Shown here: positions 25,829 to 33,510 of the stretch, in pieces
Numbering within the stretch: the stretch's first letter is position 1
Layout of the letters: each line of letters begins with the position of its first letter
Source: Lunatimonas sp.
GTDB lineage: Bacteria > Bacteroidota > Bacteroidia > Cytophagales > Cyclobacteriaceae
Direction: 5' to 3'
DNA length: 64,000 nt
NCBI RefSeq assembly: GCF_020832325.1
Contig: NZ_JAFIEU010000017.1
Coordinates: forward strand, 62,001-126,000
Notes under the pieces: model-generated
Databases searched by the model: none
Told to the model about the DNA's origin: nothing
The model's input: only the letters and a program-made list of their open reading frames with translations
Made by a program: the position numbers and the translations under genes

Positions 25829-27991
25829 ATGTACCAAAATGCCTTCTTTACCCTCGCCCTTTTCCTTTTTCTGTCCCTTGCCGTGAGTGCCCAACATGGT
25901 TGGGAGGAAGTAGCTCCTGGCGTTTGGAAGATAGTGGTTGGGACGCCGGATGATTTTGACCTATTATCGGCTGCGGCAGTTCCGCCTAGGCTAGAAGGTT
26001 TGCGCAAGCTGGGAGCGGCTCCATTTCCATTGGATTCAGCTCAGATTGTAGGTGAGGTGACGGAAAATCAAACGCAATTGAGACTGCCGTTGGTACGAGA
26101 GGAGCAGATTTTTGGGTTTGGACTGAATTTCAAGACGGTTCATCAGCGCGGCCGAATCCTCCGCCTGCATGTGGATCACTATGGAAATAGCGACAATGGC
26201 CGTACCCATGCGCCAGTCCCTTTTTACGTATCTTCTGAGGGTTATGGGGTATTTGTAAATTCCGCCAGATACATCGATGTGTATGCCGGCACAGGGTCGC
26301 GACAGGACAGTCCAGATCCTCCCGAAGCCCGCGACCGCAACACCGACAATGCTTGGACTGCCCGTCCTTATTCGGATGCGGTAGAAATGCGCATCCCTGT
26401 GGGCGGGGTGGAAGTGTATTTGTTTGCCGGGCCGACTCCCCTAGACGCCGTGCGCCGCTACAACCTTTATACCGGTGGAGGCCCTCTGCCGCCCCGGTGG
26501 GGTCTTGGCTTTACCCAGCGGGTACACCGTCTATTTTCTGATGAGCAAGTCAGGCAGGAGGTCCAAGAATTTGAAGACCGGGGGTTTCCTTTGGACTTTG
26601 TGGGGCTGGAACCCGGATGGCTAAGCAAGTCCTATCCCAATACCTTTGTGTGGGATTCCGGAAGGTTTCCCGACCCGGAAGGATTCATGACAGATTTAAA
26701 GAAGAAAGGTATCCGGATTAATCTTTGGGTAAATCCTTTTGTATCCCCCGAATCGCCCATATATAATGATATTTTGCCCTATACGGGAACCCATACGGTG
26801 TGGGCGGGCGTGGTGCCCGATTTTACCATTCCCGCTGCACAGCAGGTGTTTTGGGGAATATTCGAACGAGAACATCTGGCCAAGGGAGTCAGTGGGTATA
26901 AGATCGATGAGGTGGATGGCTACGATGAGTGGCTTTGGCCGGATGTCGCCCGATTTCCATCTGGCATTTCCGCCGAGCAGATCCGACAGACCTACGGGCT
27001 ATTGGTACAAAAGCAAAGTGCTGATCTGTATAGGAAAAAGAACGAGCGTACCTATGGCTTGGTGCGCGCATCCAATGGAGGTGGGACTTCTTTTCCCTAT
27101 GTGATTTATAACGATTATTACAATCACCGAGATTTTATTACTGCATTGATCAATAGCGGCTATGCAGGGGTGCTGTGGACGCCAGAGGCGAGGGCCTCCA
27201 AGTCAGCCGAAGAGTGGTTGAGACGCATGCAAACGGTGGTCTTTTCGCCCATGGCCATGATCAATGCCTGGGCTAGCGGGACCAAGCCATGGTCTTTTCC
27301 CGAAGTAGAGGCAGAAGTGCGGCAAATGGCCGTTCTGAGGATGCAGATGATGCCCTATTGGTATACCGAGTTTGCCAAATACCACCACGAGGGAACGCCG
27401 CCTTTTCGCGGGATGAGCTTGGAAGAAGGTTTTGCGGTAGGCAGTGGGCCGCTTACGATAGCTGATAGTGAGGCAGATTTGGAAACCAACCCCTATGCGG
27501 AGGCTGTACGGAAGGAAGTAAAGGATCAGTACATGGCGGGGGAATACCTGCTCGTAGCTCCGATGTTTGAGGGGGAAACCACCCGTCAGGTGGTGCTGCC
27601 GGCCGGAAGATGGTATGATTTTTATTCCGGGGAGTTTGTCGGAGAGGGAGAGGTGATTACGGTAACCCCCGGTTTGGATAAGATTCCGGTATTTGTCAAA
27701 GATGGTGCGCTGATTCCGCTGACGGATGCCCGATTACATGCTCCGGGAAATGGAGAGAAATACAATTTGGAAGTCAGGCATTATGGCGAAAAGCCAGGCG
27801 AGTACTTGCTTTATGACGATGACGGGGAGACCTTTGACTACGAGAGAGGGGCCTATTCCTGGAGACGTCTGTCGGTAACCAGGCAGAAGAACGGTAGCTG
27901 GAAGGGTGAAGTGTCCAATCCGGAAAAAGGCAAGCCGAACAATTTGTCAACGGTTAGCTGGCGGTTTATGACGGCAAGGCAGGCTTTGTAA
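25829..27991 (+). CDS. Glycoside hydrolase family 31, secreted
   Basis: A 720-residue secreted enzyme with a signal peptide ending near VSAQHGW. The N-terminal beta-sandwich (to about residue 215) contains FGFGLNFKTVHQRG; the barrel begins around PPRWGLGFTQRVHR. The probable nucleophile is the Asp in YKIDEVDGYD (about residue 357), while many GH31 glucosidases have a DMNE-type motif. RASNGGGTSFPYVIYNDYYN and GVLWTPEAR mark the region where the acid/base residue is expected. The C-terminus has the usual beta domain (LLVAPMFEGETTRQVVLPAG). GH31 enzymes include alpha-glucosidases, xylosidases, galactosidases and others; specificity cannot be set here. Located between an oxidoreductase and a sulfatase. 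Confidence 0.88.
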   Translation: MYQNAFFTLALFLFLSLAVSAQHGWEEVAPGVWKIVVGTPDDFDLLSAAAVPPRLEGLRKLGAAPFPLDSAQIVGEVTENQTQLRLPLVREEQIFGFGLNFKTVHQRGRILRLHVDHYGNSDNGRTHAPVPFYVSSEGYGVFVNSARYIDVYAGTGSRQDSPDPPEARDRNTDNAWTARPYSDAVEMRIPVGGVEVYLFAGPTPLDAVRRYNLYTGGGPLPPRWGLGFTQRVHRLFSDEQVRQEVQEFEDRGFPLDFVGLEPGWLSKSYPNTFVWDSGRFPDPEGFMTDLKKKGIRINLWVNPFVSPESPIYNDILPYTGTHTVWAGVVPDFTIPAAQQVFWGIFEREHLAKGVSGYKIDEVDGYDEWLWPDVARFPSGISAEQIRQTYGLLVQKQSADLYRKKNERTYGLVRASNGGGTSFPYVIYNDYYNHRDFITALINSGYAGVLWTPEARASKSAEEWLRRMQTVVFSPMAMINAWASGTKPWSFPEVEAEVRQMAVLRMQMMPYWYTEFAKYHHEGTPPFRGMSLEEGFAVGSGPLTIADSEADLETNPYAEAVRKEVKDQYMAGEYLLVAPMFEGETTRQVVLPAGRWYDFYSGEFVGEGEVITVTPGLDKIPVFVKDGALIPLTDARLHAPGNGEKYNLEVRHYGEKPGEYLLYDDDGETFDYERGAYSWRRLSVTRQKNGSWKGEVSNPEKGKPNNLSTVSWRFMTARQAL

Positions 27992-28109
27992 GGTGTATAT
28001 TGATGCAAAATAATTTTGAAATAGGGTAGAAATAGCGTGGAAATATGGCCTGCGGCCGAATTATTTTTTATCTTTCTGATTGTTTCCTATTTACCCAATT
28101 AACCCGGAC

Positions 28110-29984
28110 ATGAGAAATCTTTGCCTTTTGTTGCTCCCATTTTTGAGTCTTTTTTGTTCCCCACCCGAAGAAGTGGAATTACCTCTTCCAAATATTCTTT
28201 GGATTACCAGTGAGGATAACAGTCCTTTTGCAGGCTGCTATGGGGATGATTTTGCGACTACTCCGAATATGGACAAGTTGGCGGCGGAGGGATTCCTGTA
28301 TACCCACGCGTATGCCAATGCGCCGGTGTGTGCGCCCACCCGCAACACGATCATTACTGGGGTATATGCCAATTCGGGAGGTCACGAACACATGCGCAGT
28401 TACTACGATAAATCATCCCTTGTCAAGCTATATCCCGAATACCTCAAAGAGGCGGGATATTATTGCACCAACAGTCAAAAGGAGGATTTCAATATCAACC
28501 CGGAACTAACGGCAAATACCTGGGATGAATTGGGGCGAGATGCCCATTATAAAAACAGACCGGAAGGAAAACCCTTTTTTGCGATCTTCAATTCCACCAT
28601 TTCCCATGAGAGTTCCCTGCACAAACGTACTCCTTTGGAAGAGTTGCGGCATAATCCCGAGGAAGTGAGCCTGCCCCCTTATCATCCGGATACACCGGAC
28701 ATGCGGCACGACTGGGCCCAGTATTACGATAAGGTGGAAGACATGGACACCTGGATGGGAGGTATCTTGAAGGAGTTGGAAGAAAGCGGTGAAAAGGAGA
28801 ATACCATTATTTTCTATTATGGAGATCATGGGGGCGTATTAGCCAGAAGTAAGCGCTTTGTCTATGAATCCGGCACACAAGTTCCCTTTATTGTCCATAT
28901 ACCCGAAAAATATAAGCACCTCTATCCTGCCGAAAAGCCTGGATCAAAAGTAAATCGGCTGATCAGTTTTGTGGATTTGGTGCCTACGCTGTTGAGCATC
29001 ATCGGAGTGGAAATCCCCGAATACCTACAGGGCCATGCCTTTTTGGGAAAGCAAAAGACGGCAGATCCCGAGTATGCTTTTATGTTTCGGGGAAGAATGG
29101 ACGAGCGCTACGACATGAGTAGGGCGGTCCGGGACCAAAAATACCGGTATATCAAAAATTATATGCCGTATCGGATTTATGGACAGTTTATTGATTATCT
29201 CTGGAGGGCACCCTCCATCCGGTCTTGGGAAGCAGCTTATAAAGCTGGGGATTGCAATGACGTCCAATCCATTTTTTGGAACACCAAGCCGGTCGAGGAA
29301 TTGTATGATACCGAAAATGACCCCTGGGAGGTAAATAATCTGGCGGGGGATCCCGCTTACAAGGAAGTATTGGAGCGCATGCGGGCTGCCAATCGGGACT
29401 GGATTATGGACGTCAAAGATGCGGGCTTTATTCCGGAAGCAACCATGGTAGATCTTACGAAAGATACCACCCCGTATGACTACATGCGTTCCGGAGAGGT
29501 GGATTTGACCGCGTTGGTGGATGCTGCCGAATATGCCACCAACCCCAATCCGGATCCCCAAAAACTTGCAGCTATGCTAGATTCTGATAGCCCCGCACTG
29601 ACCTATTGGGGGGCGACAGGCTTGTTGATTTTGGGTGAAAAATCCCGTCCTGTTTTAGCCAACTTAAAGAAACTTGCATCGGATCAGGAACATAATGGAG
29701 CCATTGTTGCCGCGGAATGCCTGTACCTGATGGGTGAAAAAGAAACGGGTAAGCAGACCCTCTTACGGGCGCTCAAGTCAGAAAACCCCTTTGCCAGAGG
29801 ACACGCCCTCAACGTGGTAGACAATGTGGATGACAATAGCCCTGAAATGCGGCAAGCGGTAGTGGATATGGTTAAAATGGTTGGGGAATTTAAAAGCCAC
29901 AACTATGACCTACGCATGTCCAAGTTTCTTTTTGCCAAATGGGACATAGATCCCCAAAGCTTGGGAATTGATATGAACTGGTAA
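28110..29984 (+). CDS. S1-family sulfatase with C-terminal HEAT-like repeats
   Basis: A lipoprotein sulfatase of about 624 residues; ATG at 28110 is preferred over the upstream one because it places a lipobox (LSLFC, Cys16) correctly. The formylglycine motif is C-A-P-T-R with Cys at about residue 74, which fits the C-x-P-x-R rule. Metal ligands are visible in NILWITSEDNS and in YYGDHGG. The last 120 residues look like HEAT repeats (LDSDSPALTYWGATGLLIL). It would remove sulfate esters or N-sulfate from a glycan in the periplasm or at the surface. Close paralogue of the sulfatase at 47569. Five bases before the PhoD-like gene. Confidence 0.9.
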   Translation: MRNLCLLLLPFLSLFCSPPEEVELPLPNILWITSEDNSPFAGCYGDDFATTPNMDKLAAEGFLYTHAYANAPVCAPTRNTIITGVYANSGGHEHMRSYYDKSSLVKLYPEYLKEAGYYCTNSQKEDFNINPELTANTWDELGRDAHYKNRPEGKPFFAIFNSTISHESSLHKRTPLEELRHNPEEVSLPPYHPDTPDMRHDWAQYYDKVEDMDTWMGGILKELEESGEKENTIIFYYGDHGGVLARSKRFVYESGTQVPFIVHIPEKYKHLYPAEKPGSKVNRLISFVDLVPTLLSIIGVEIPEYLQGHAFLGKQKTADPEYAFMFRGRMDERYDMSRAVRDQKYRYIKNYMPYRIYGQFIDYLWRAPSIRSWEAAYKAGDCNDVQSIFWNTKPVEELYDTENDPWEVNNLAGDPAYKEVLERMRAANRDWIMDVKDAGFIPEATMVDLTKDTTPYDYMRSGEVDLTALVDAAEYATNPNPDPQKLAAMLDSDSPALTYWGATGLLILGEKSRPVLANLKKLASDQEHNGAIVAAECLYLMGEKETGKQTLLRALKSENPFARGHALNVVDNVDDNSPEMRQAVVDMVKMVGEFKSHNYDLRMSKFLFAKWDIDPQSLGIDMNW

Positions 29985-29988
29985 GTCT

Positions 29989-31470
29989 ATGAAAAATTCC
30001 CTAGTAATCGCCTTTCTCTTTTTATCCCTCCCAACATTTGCACAAATGGTGGGGGATAGGACCCATCAGCAACTGAGCAAAAACCGCTCCTGGGAGACCA
30101 GTCTTTATATGTTAAACCATTGGACGCCAGACTTGGATTTGAGAAAGGAGAATGAACTCGCAGAAATCTTACATACTGTTTTTTCCAACCATAAAGAGGC
30201 CGATTTTGATAGGCTTTTGGCGGACCAGAACTATCTAAGCTGGGTGGAAACTCATCAGAAAATTCTCCTCGGAGGACCTGTATGGGGCAATGTAAGCCAA
30301 GAGGGAGTGGATCTTTGGGTGCGTACTTCCAAATCATCCATGGTGGTTGCGGCGATTGAAGACCATGGCACGGTCAGAATATTTGGCCCTGTGGAAACCG
30401 AAGCAAAAACAGACTTGAGTGCTGTCCTGAAAATTCACGGCTTGGAGCCGGGTACCTCGTATCCTGTCTCCACCATGATAGACGGAGAACCGGTGGAATT
30501 CGACAACCCGCTTATTTTAAATACCCTTCCCGAGGATGAACCGATAAGAATTGCCTTTGGAACCTGCTTTCACCGCTGGGGTTTGGGAAATAATGAGCAA
30601 GTAGGACAAATCCTTGCCAGAAAACCGCATGCGATGCTTCTCGGTGGGGACATTGCCGTGCAGGACCGAAGGGATCAAATTGGAATGCACCGCTTTGATT
30701 ACCTGATGCGGGATCTTTTCCCAGCTTGGCGCCAGCTAAGTTCCAAAGTACCCGTTTACGCCACTTGGGATGACCACGACTATATGGACGATGACCTTTC
30801 CGGAATTCCGGAGGGTTTTACAGCAGCGGATAGGACATCCATTCGGGAAGTCTTTACCCAATCCTGGGCAAATCCGGGATATGGAAATCAGGATAAAAAA
30901 GAAGGTGTGTATTTCAAGACACAAATTGGATCGGTAGATGTCATAATGGTCGACAACCGGTTTTTTCGGGATGAGGAAACGGGAGCATTTCTCGGTGAGG
31001 AACAAATGGACTGGTTGGAAAAGCAGTTGCTGGAAGCCACTGGAGAATTTATCATTCTTTCCTGTGGCACCATGTGGAGCGATTATGTATCCAATGGAAA
31101 GGATTCCTGGGGAGTTTGGGATCCGGAGGGAAGGGAGAAAATTTTTCAACTGATCGAAAAGCACCGGATTCCCGGAGTTCTTTTGATCTCCGGAGACCGC
31201 CACGGGGCGAGGGGATTTACCATTCCCAGAGAATCAGGATTTCAGTTTTATGAATTCGAGCCTGCCAGCCTGGGAGGCCGGCATGGTCCAGCCGCCACCA
31301 ATACGGACTGGGAGACGCAGCTATTTGGGTTTGACAATACCTATGCCTTTGGCGAATTCACCTTCGACACCCAATTGTCCGATCCCGAGGTAACGTTTCG
31401 GTTGATAAGCGAGGATGGGGAATCACTTTTTTCGTTGGTGTTGAAAAGGAGTGAGTTGACACCACCTTGA
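29989..31470 (+). CDS. PhoD-like metallophosphatase, secreted
   Basis: A 493-residue secreted protein with a Sec-type signal peptide (ending LPTFAQM). Residues about 95-180 form a PhoD N-terminal domain (WGNVSQEGVDLWVRT). The metallophosphatase core has LLGGDIAVQDRR, YATWDDHDYMDDD, VDNRFFRDEETG and LLISGDRHGARGF, which together match the alkaline phosphatase D / phosphodiesterase family. It would release phosphate from phosphomonoesters or diesters. Unlike Bacillus PhoD there is no Tat signal. It follows the sulfatase by five bases, so the two are probably co-transcribed. Confidence 0.88.
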   Translation: MKNSLVIAFLFLSLPTFAQMVGDRTHQQLSKNRSWETSLYMLNHWTPDLDLRKENELAEILHTVFSNHKEADFDRLLADQNYLSWVETHQKILLGGPVWGNVSQEGVDLWVRTSKSSMVVAAIEDHGTVRIFGPVETEAKTDLSAVLKIHGLEPGTSYPVSTMIDGEPVEFDNPLILNTLPEDEPIRIAFGTCFHRWGLGNNEQVGQILARKPHAMLLGGDIAVQDRRDQIGMHRFDYLMRDLFPAWRQLSSKVPVYATWDDHDYMDDDLSGIPEGFTAADRTSIREVFTQSWANPGYGNQDKKEGVYFKTQIGSVDVIMVDNRFFRDEETGAFLGEEQMDWLEKQLLEATGEFIILSCGTMWSDYVSNGKDSWGVWDPEGREKIFQLIEKHRIPGVLLISGDRHGARGFTIPRESGFQFYEFEPASLGGRHGPAATNTDWETQLFGFDNTYAFGEFTFDTQLSDPEVTFRLISEDGESLFSLVLKRSELTPP

Positions 31471-31590
31471 AATGATATTTAATTGATATTAGCTATGCGA
31501 TATTTGCCTTCGGCGATATTGAATGATATATGCTGCGCGAAATAAGTAGAAATATGCCTTCGGCGAAATATTGGCTTCGCGGACATCTCT

Positions 31591-31622
31591 GACCTTTGGG
31601 GTTTTCCCAAACCCCGAAGGTC
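31591..31622. repeat. Hairpin repeat, copy 1
   Basis: GACCTTTGGGGTTT (31591-31604) pairs with AAACCCCGAAGGTC (31609-31622) with one wobble, followed by TTTAAA. Other copies are at 31713-31743 and 49636-49666. It could act as a terminator but is repeated in gene-free DNA. Confidence 0.75.
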
Positions 31623-31712
31623 TTTAAATGCACCTCTCGAAAAGGTTTTTTTGCTACATAGTTCACAGTAGTTCATATAGAGCTTTATACGAAAGGTTGG
31701 TTTGCGGCATCT

Positions 31713-31743
31713 GACCTTTGTGGTTTTCCCAACCTCGAAGGTC
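31713..31743. repeat. Hairpin repeat, copy 2
   Basis: A degenerate copy of the element at 31591: GACCTTTGTGGTT pairs with AACCTCGAAGGTC, followed by TTTTAAA. Confidence 0.7.
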
Positions 31744-32091
31744 TTTTAAATCGCAGACCGTACTTGGTTTATGGGGAGAAGCTGGACCTTATCGCCAAGG
31801 ATTTCTATTTTAGTACAAACAGCGCCAACGGCGCAAAATCACTAGCCTAGGGTGAAGCACTAGGTACAAAGAAACCTATTTACCCAAGCACCAACGGTGC
31901 GGAATAAATGCGTTGATAGGTTAGGAAGAATATAGTAGTATTTTAACACTACGCTAACACGATCCAAATTTTGGATACGGGTAAAAGGAGTTTGATTATT
32001 TTCATTGCGTTGGGAATCCGCTCTGCGGGTAATGAAATATGTTCCTGGCTTGGAATAGGAATGTGTTTTGGCAACCTCAAGGATTTTGCAA

Positions 32092-32271
32092 TTATTTAAA
32101 ACCAAACTTCTTAAGGGAATCATGGCTGATCTGGATAGCCTCTAAAGGTTCCATACCATCAAAGGTCTGGTCCTGCTCTACAAGGTAATATTTCATTCCT
32201 GCTTTTTTTCTTTGTTTTTGGATCCTTTTGAAGAATAAGATACTCATCAGTGTTAATTCAAATTTTCTCAT
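32092..32271 (-). pseudogene. 3' remnant of a sugar phosphate isomerase/epimerase
   Basis: A 59-codon frame. Its second half reads AGMKYYLVEQDQTFDG, MEPLEAIQISHDSLKKFGFK and stop, which matches the C-terminus of Bacteroidota sugar phosphate isomerase/epimerase (xylose isomerase-like TIM barrel) proteins. The first 20 residues (MRKFELTLMSILFF...) do not belong to that family and look like the start of a signal peptide, so the frame may be a chance join of two genes. The barrel is missing, so no enzyme activity is expected. Confidence 0.6.
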
Positions 32272-32371
32272 TGTGATCCTGGGTTTCGATTTTAGGAATT
32301 TTTCGGAAGATGGTTCTTCAATTTATGGGCAATAAAGTGCATAGCCCAATCTGGATTTTAATACTTGGCTG

Positions 32372-32656
32372 TTATTTATTTGTGGTGAATGTCAGGAACA
32401 TGATGCTTTTGGATGGCATCACCAATTCTCCAGCCGATACCTTCTTACCCTGAATTTCAGGTAGGCTATCATCCGCTTTTAGTTTGAGTGTCTTGCCATT
32501 CAGTTTGACCTCTTTGGAAAGGAAATCATCAGCGGTGAGTAAATACTGCATTGCATCCGTCGGTAAATGAAGGGAAGCCTCAGCTTCTCTCGGGTTTACC
32601 AGCAACACCGCATAGCCATCGGAAGCATTTTTTAAATTATGCACAAACACATCCGC
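32372..32656 (-). pseudogene. 3' remnant of a heparanase-like (GH79) gene
   Basis: About 94 codons ending at a natural stop. Segments LLSKSVQLNG-like (here FLSKEVKLNGKTLKL), DDSLPEIQG and MPSKSIMFLTF line up by eye with the C-terminal beta-sandwich of heparanases of family GH79 (human: LLSKSVQLNGLTLKM, DDQTLPPL). The preceding part ADVFVHNLKNASDGYAVLLV fits the same domain. The catalytic barrel is absent; upstream sequence changes at about 32656 to a piece of another gene in opposite orientation. The open frame runs on to 32908, but that part is antisense to the Nudix remnant. Confidence 0.6.
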
Positions 32657-32659
32657 ACC

Positions 32660-32833
32660 ACCCAGAAGTTTACCATGAAAGAAATGCAACAGATTTACGA
32701 AACCATTTTCGAAAGGAAATTCACCCGCAGCAACTTTCAGAAGCGAATTTTGGAATTGGACGTGTTGCAACGGCAAGAAAAGATGTATACAGGTGCAAAA
32801 AATAAAGCACCTTTTCTTTATAGTATTAAATAA
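32660..32833 (+). pseudogene. 3' remnant of an NrtR-like Nudix regulator
   Basis: About 57 codons, starting near KFTMKEMQQIYETIF and ending GAKNKAPFLYSIK then stop. This matches the winged-helix C-terminal domain of Nudix-type transcriptional regulators of sugar metabolism. The Nudix domain is absent. It points away from the GH79 remnant, and both lose their 5' parts at the same junction near 32657-32665. Confidence 0.6.
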
Positions 32834-33021
32834 CATCCAAGAATGGCCTATGCGGTCTAACCTTCCTGGACCGAAATCATCTATAAACATGGATCCCTTT
32901 GGGATCAATGGCTTAAAATAGAGAAAGGATGTAAGAAAGATCTCGGAGAGATCACATGTTTATATAAATACCGGAATCGCCCGGATCAATTTGACCCCGA
33001 ATGGGGTCGTGGCATGCGTTG

Positions 33022-33126
33022 CTGAAATCGAGCATGACGAAGGCGACGCACGGAGGGATGATTGTAATTGCGAGATTCTCTGCCTACCGGCAGGCATCTG
33101 ACCTATGAAAATCAAATTATAAACAG
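33022..33126 (+). repeat. Intergenic repeat, copy C (first of a tandem of three)
   Basis: Same unit as 880-971, more diverged, with a GCCTACCGGCAGGC dyad after GCGAGATTCTCT. A separate small palindrome GACCCCGAATGGGGTC lies just before it near 32993. It is joined directly to copy D. Confidence 0.75.
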
Positions 33127-33235
33127 ATGAAATCGAGCATGACGAGGTCGTCACACACTGGGATGATTATCGTTGCGAGATTCCATAGCCTGCCCCGATA
33201 AATCGGGGTGGCAACTGAAAAACAATTATAAACAC
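33127..33235 (+). repeat. Intergenic repeat, copy D
   Basis: Same unit as 880-971. It carries a CCCCGATAAATCGGGG dyad after GATTCCATAGCCTG. Its closing ATGAAAT is the opening of copy E, so units abut through that shared sequence. Confidence 0.8.
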
Positions 33236-33351
33236 ATGAAATCGAGCATGACGTACCCGTCACACAGTGGGATGATTATCATAGCGAGATTCCATCCCGT
33301 TTCCTTCGTCACGGGACAAGTTATGACCTATGAAAATCAAATTATAAAAAC
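33236..33351 (+). repeat. Intergenic repeat, copy E
   Basis: Same unit as 880-971, with a CCCGT...ACGGG dyad (CCCGTTTCCTTCGTCACGGG) after GATTCCAT. It ends with CATGAAAT, but no gene starts there. Confidence 0.8.
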
Positions 33352-33427
33352 ATGAAATATCTCTTTTTGTAATCAAAAATAACAATGTGCCAGTTTGCTT
33401 GATGTATCAAAAATATACACCTTTCTC

Positions 33428-33490
33428 TCAATCTATCGTTTTCCTCACAAAGCCGAACCCATCATCTAAATTTTCAGATAACTCGATTTT
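33428..33490 (-). pseudogene. Short 3' gene end shared with the remnant at 42948
   Basis: On the minus strand this reads ELSENLDDGFGFVRKTID and stop. The last codons and about 45 following bases closely match 42919-42975, which ends DELGIVRITID and stop. Both appear to be the 3' end of the same gene type. In the other copy it lies behind a DUF4221-like 5' end, so this may be the tail of another lost DUF4221-like gene. Confidence 0.4.
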
Positions 33491-33510
33491 TTAAAGAAGC
33501 AGCAATCCGA

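Larger units (their letters stand above)
31471..32091. repeat. Intergenic repeat block after the PhoD-like gene
   Basis: No supported gene. It holds short dyads with TTTGCCTTCGGCGATATT-type sequence (31495-31585), two copies of a GACCTTTGGGGTTT hairpin repeat (31591 and 31713), and a segment near 31820-31910 with AGCGCCAACGGCGC and AGCACCAACGGTGC dyads around CACTAGCCTAGGGTGAAGC. Similar GC dyads recur in Bacteroidota intergenic DNA. The same kind of block follows the paralogous sulfatase at 49503. Confidence 0.6.

Noticed and set aside
31860-32123. An 87-codon minus-strand frame
   Set aside because: It reads through the AGCACCAACGGTGC repeat and overlaps the end of the isomerase remnant in another frame; no family likeness.
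32372-32908. A 178-codon minus-strand frame taken as one gene
   Set aside because: Only the last 94 codons resemble a family (GH79 C-terminus). The first part is antisense to the Nudix regulator remnant.
33022-33351. Tandem repeats as a possible CRISPR array
   Set aside because: Units are about 105-115 bases, abut directly, have no spacers and recur singly elsewhere as intergenic elements; no cas gene is present.
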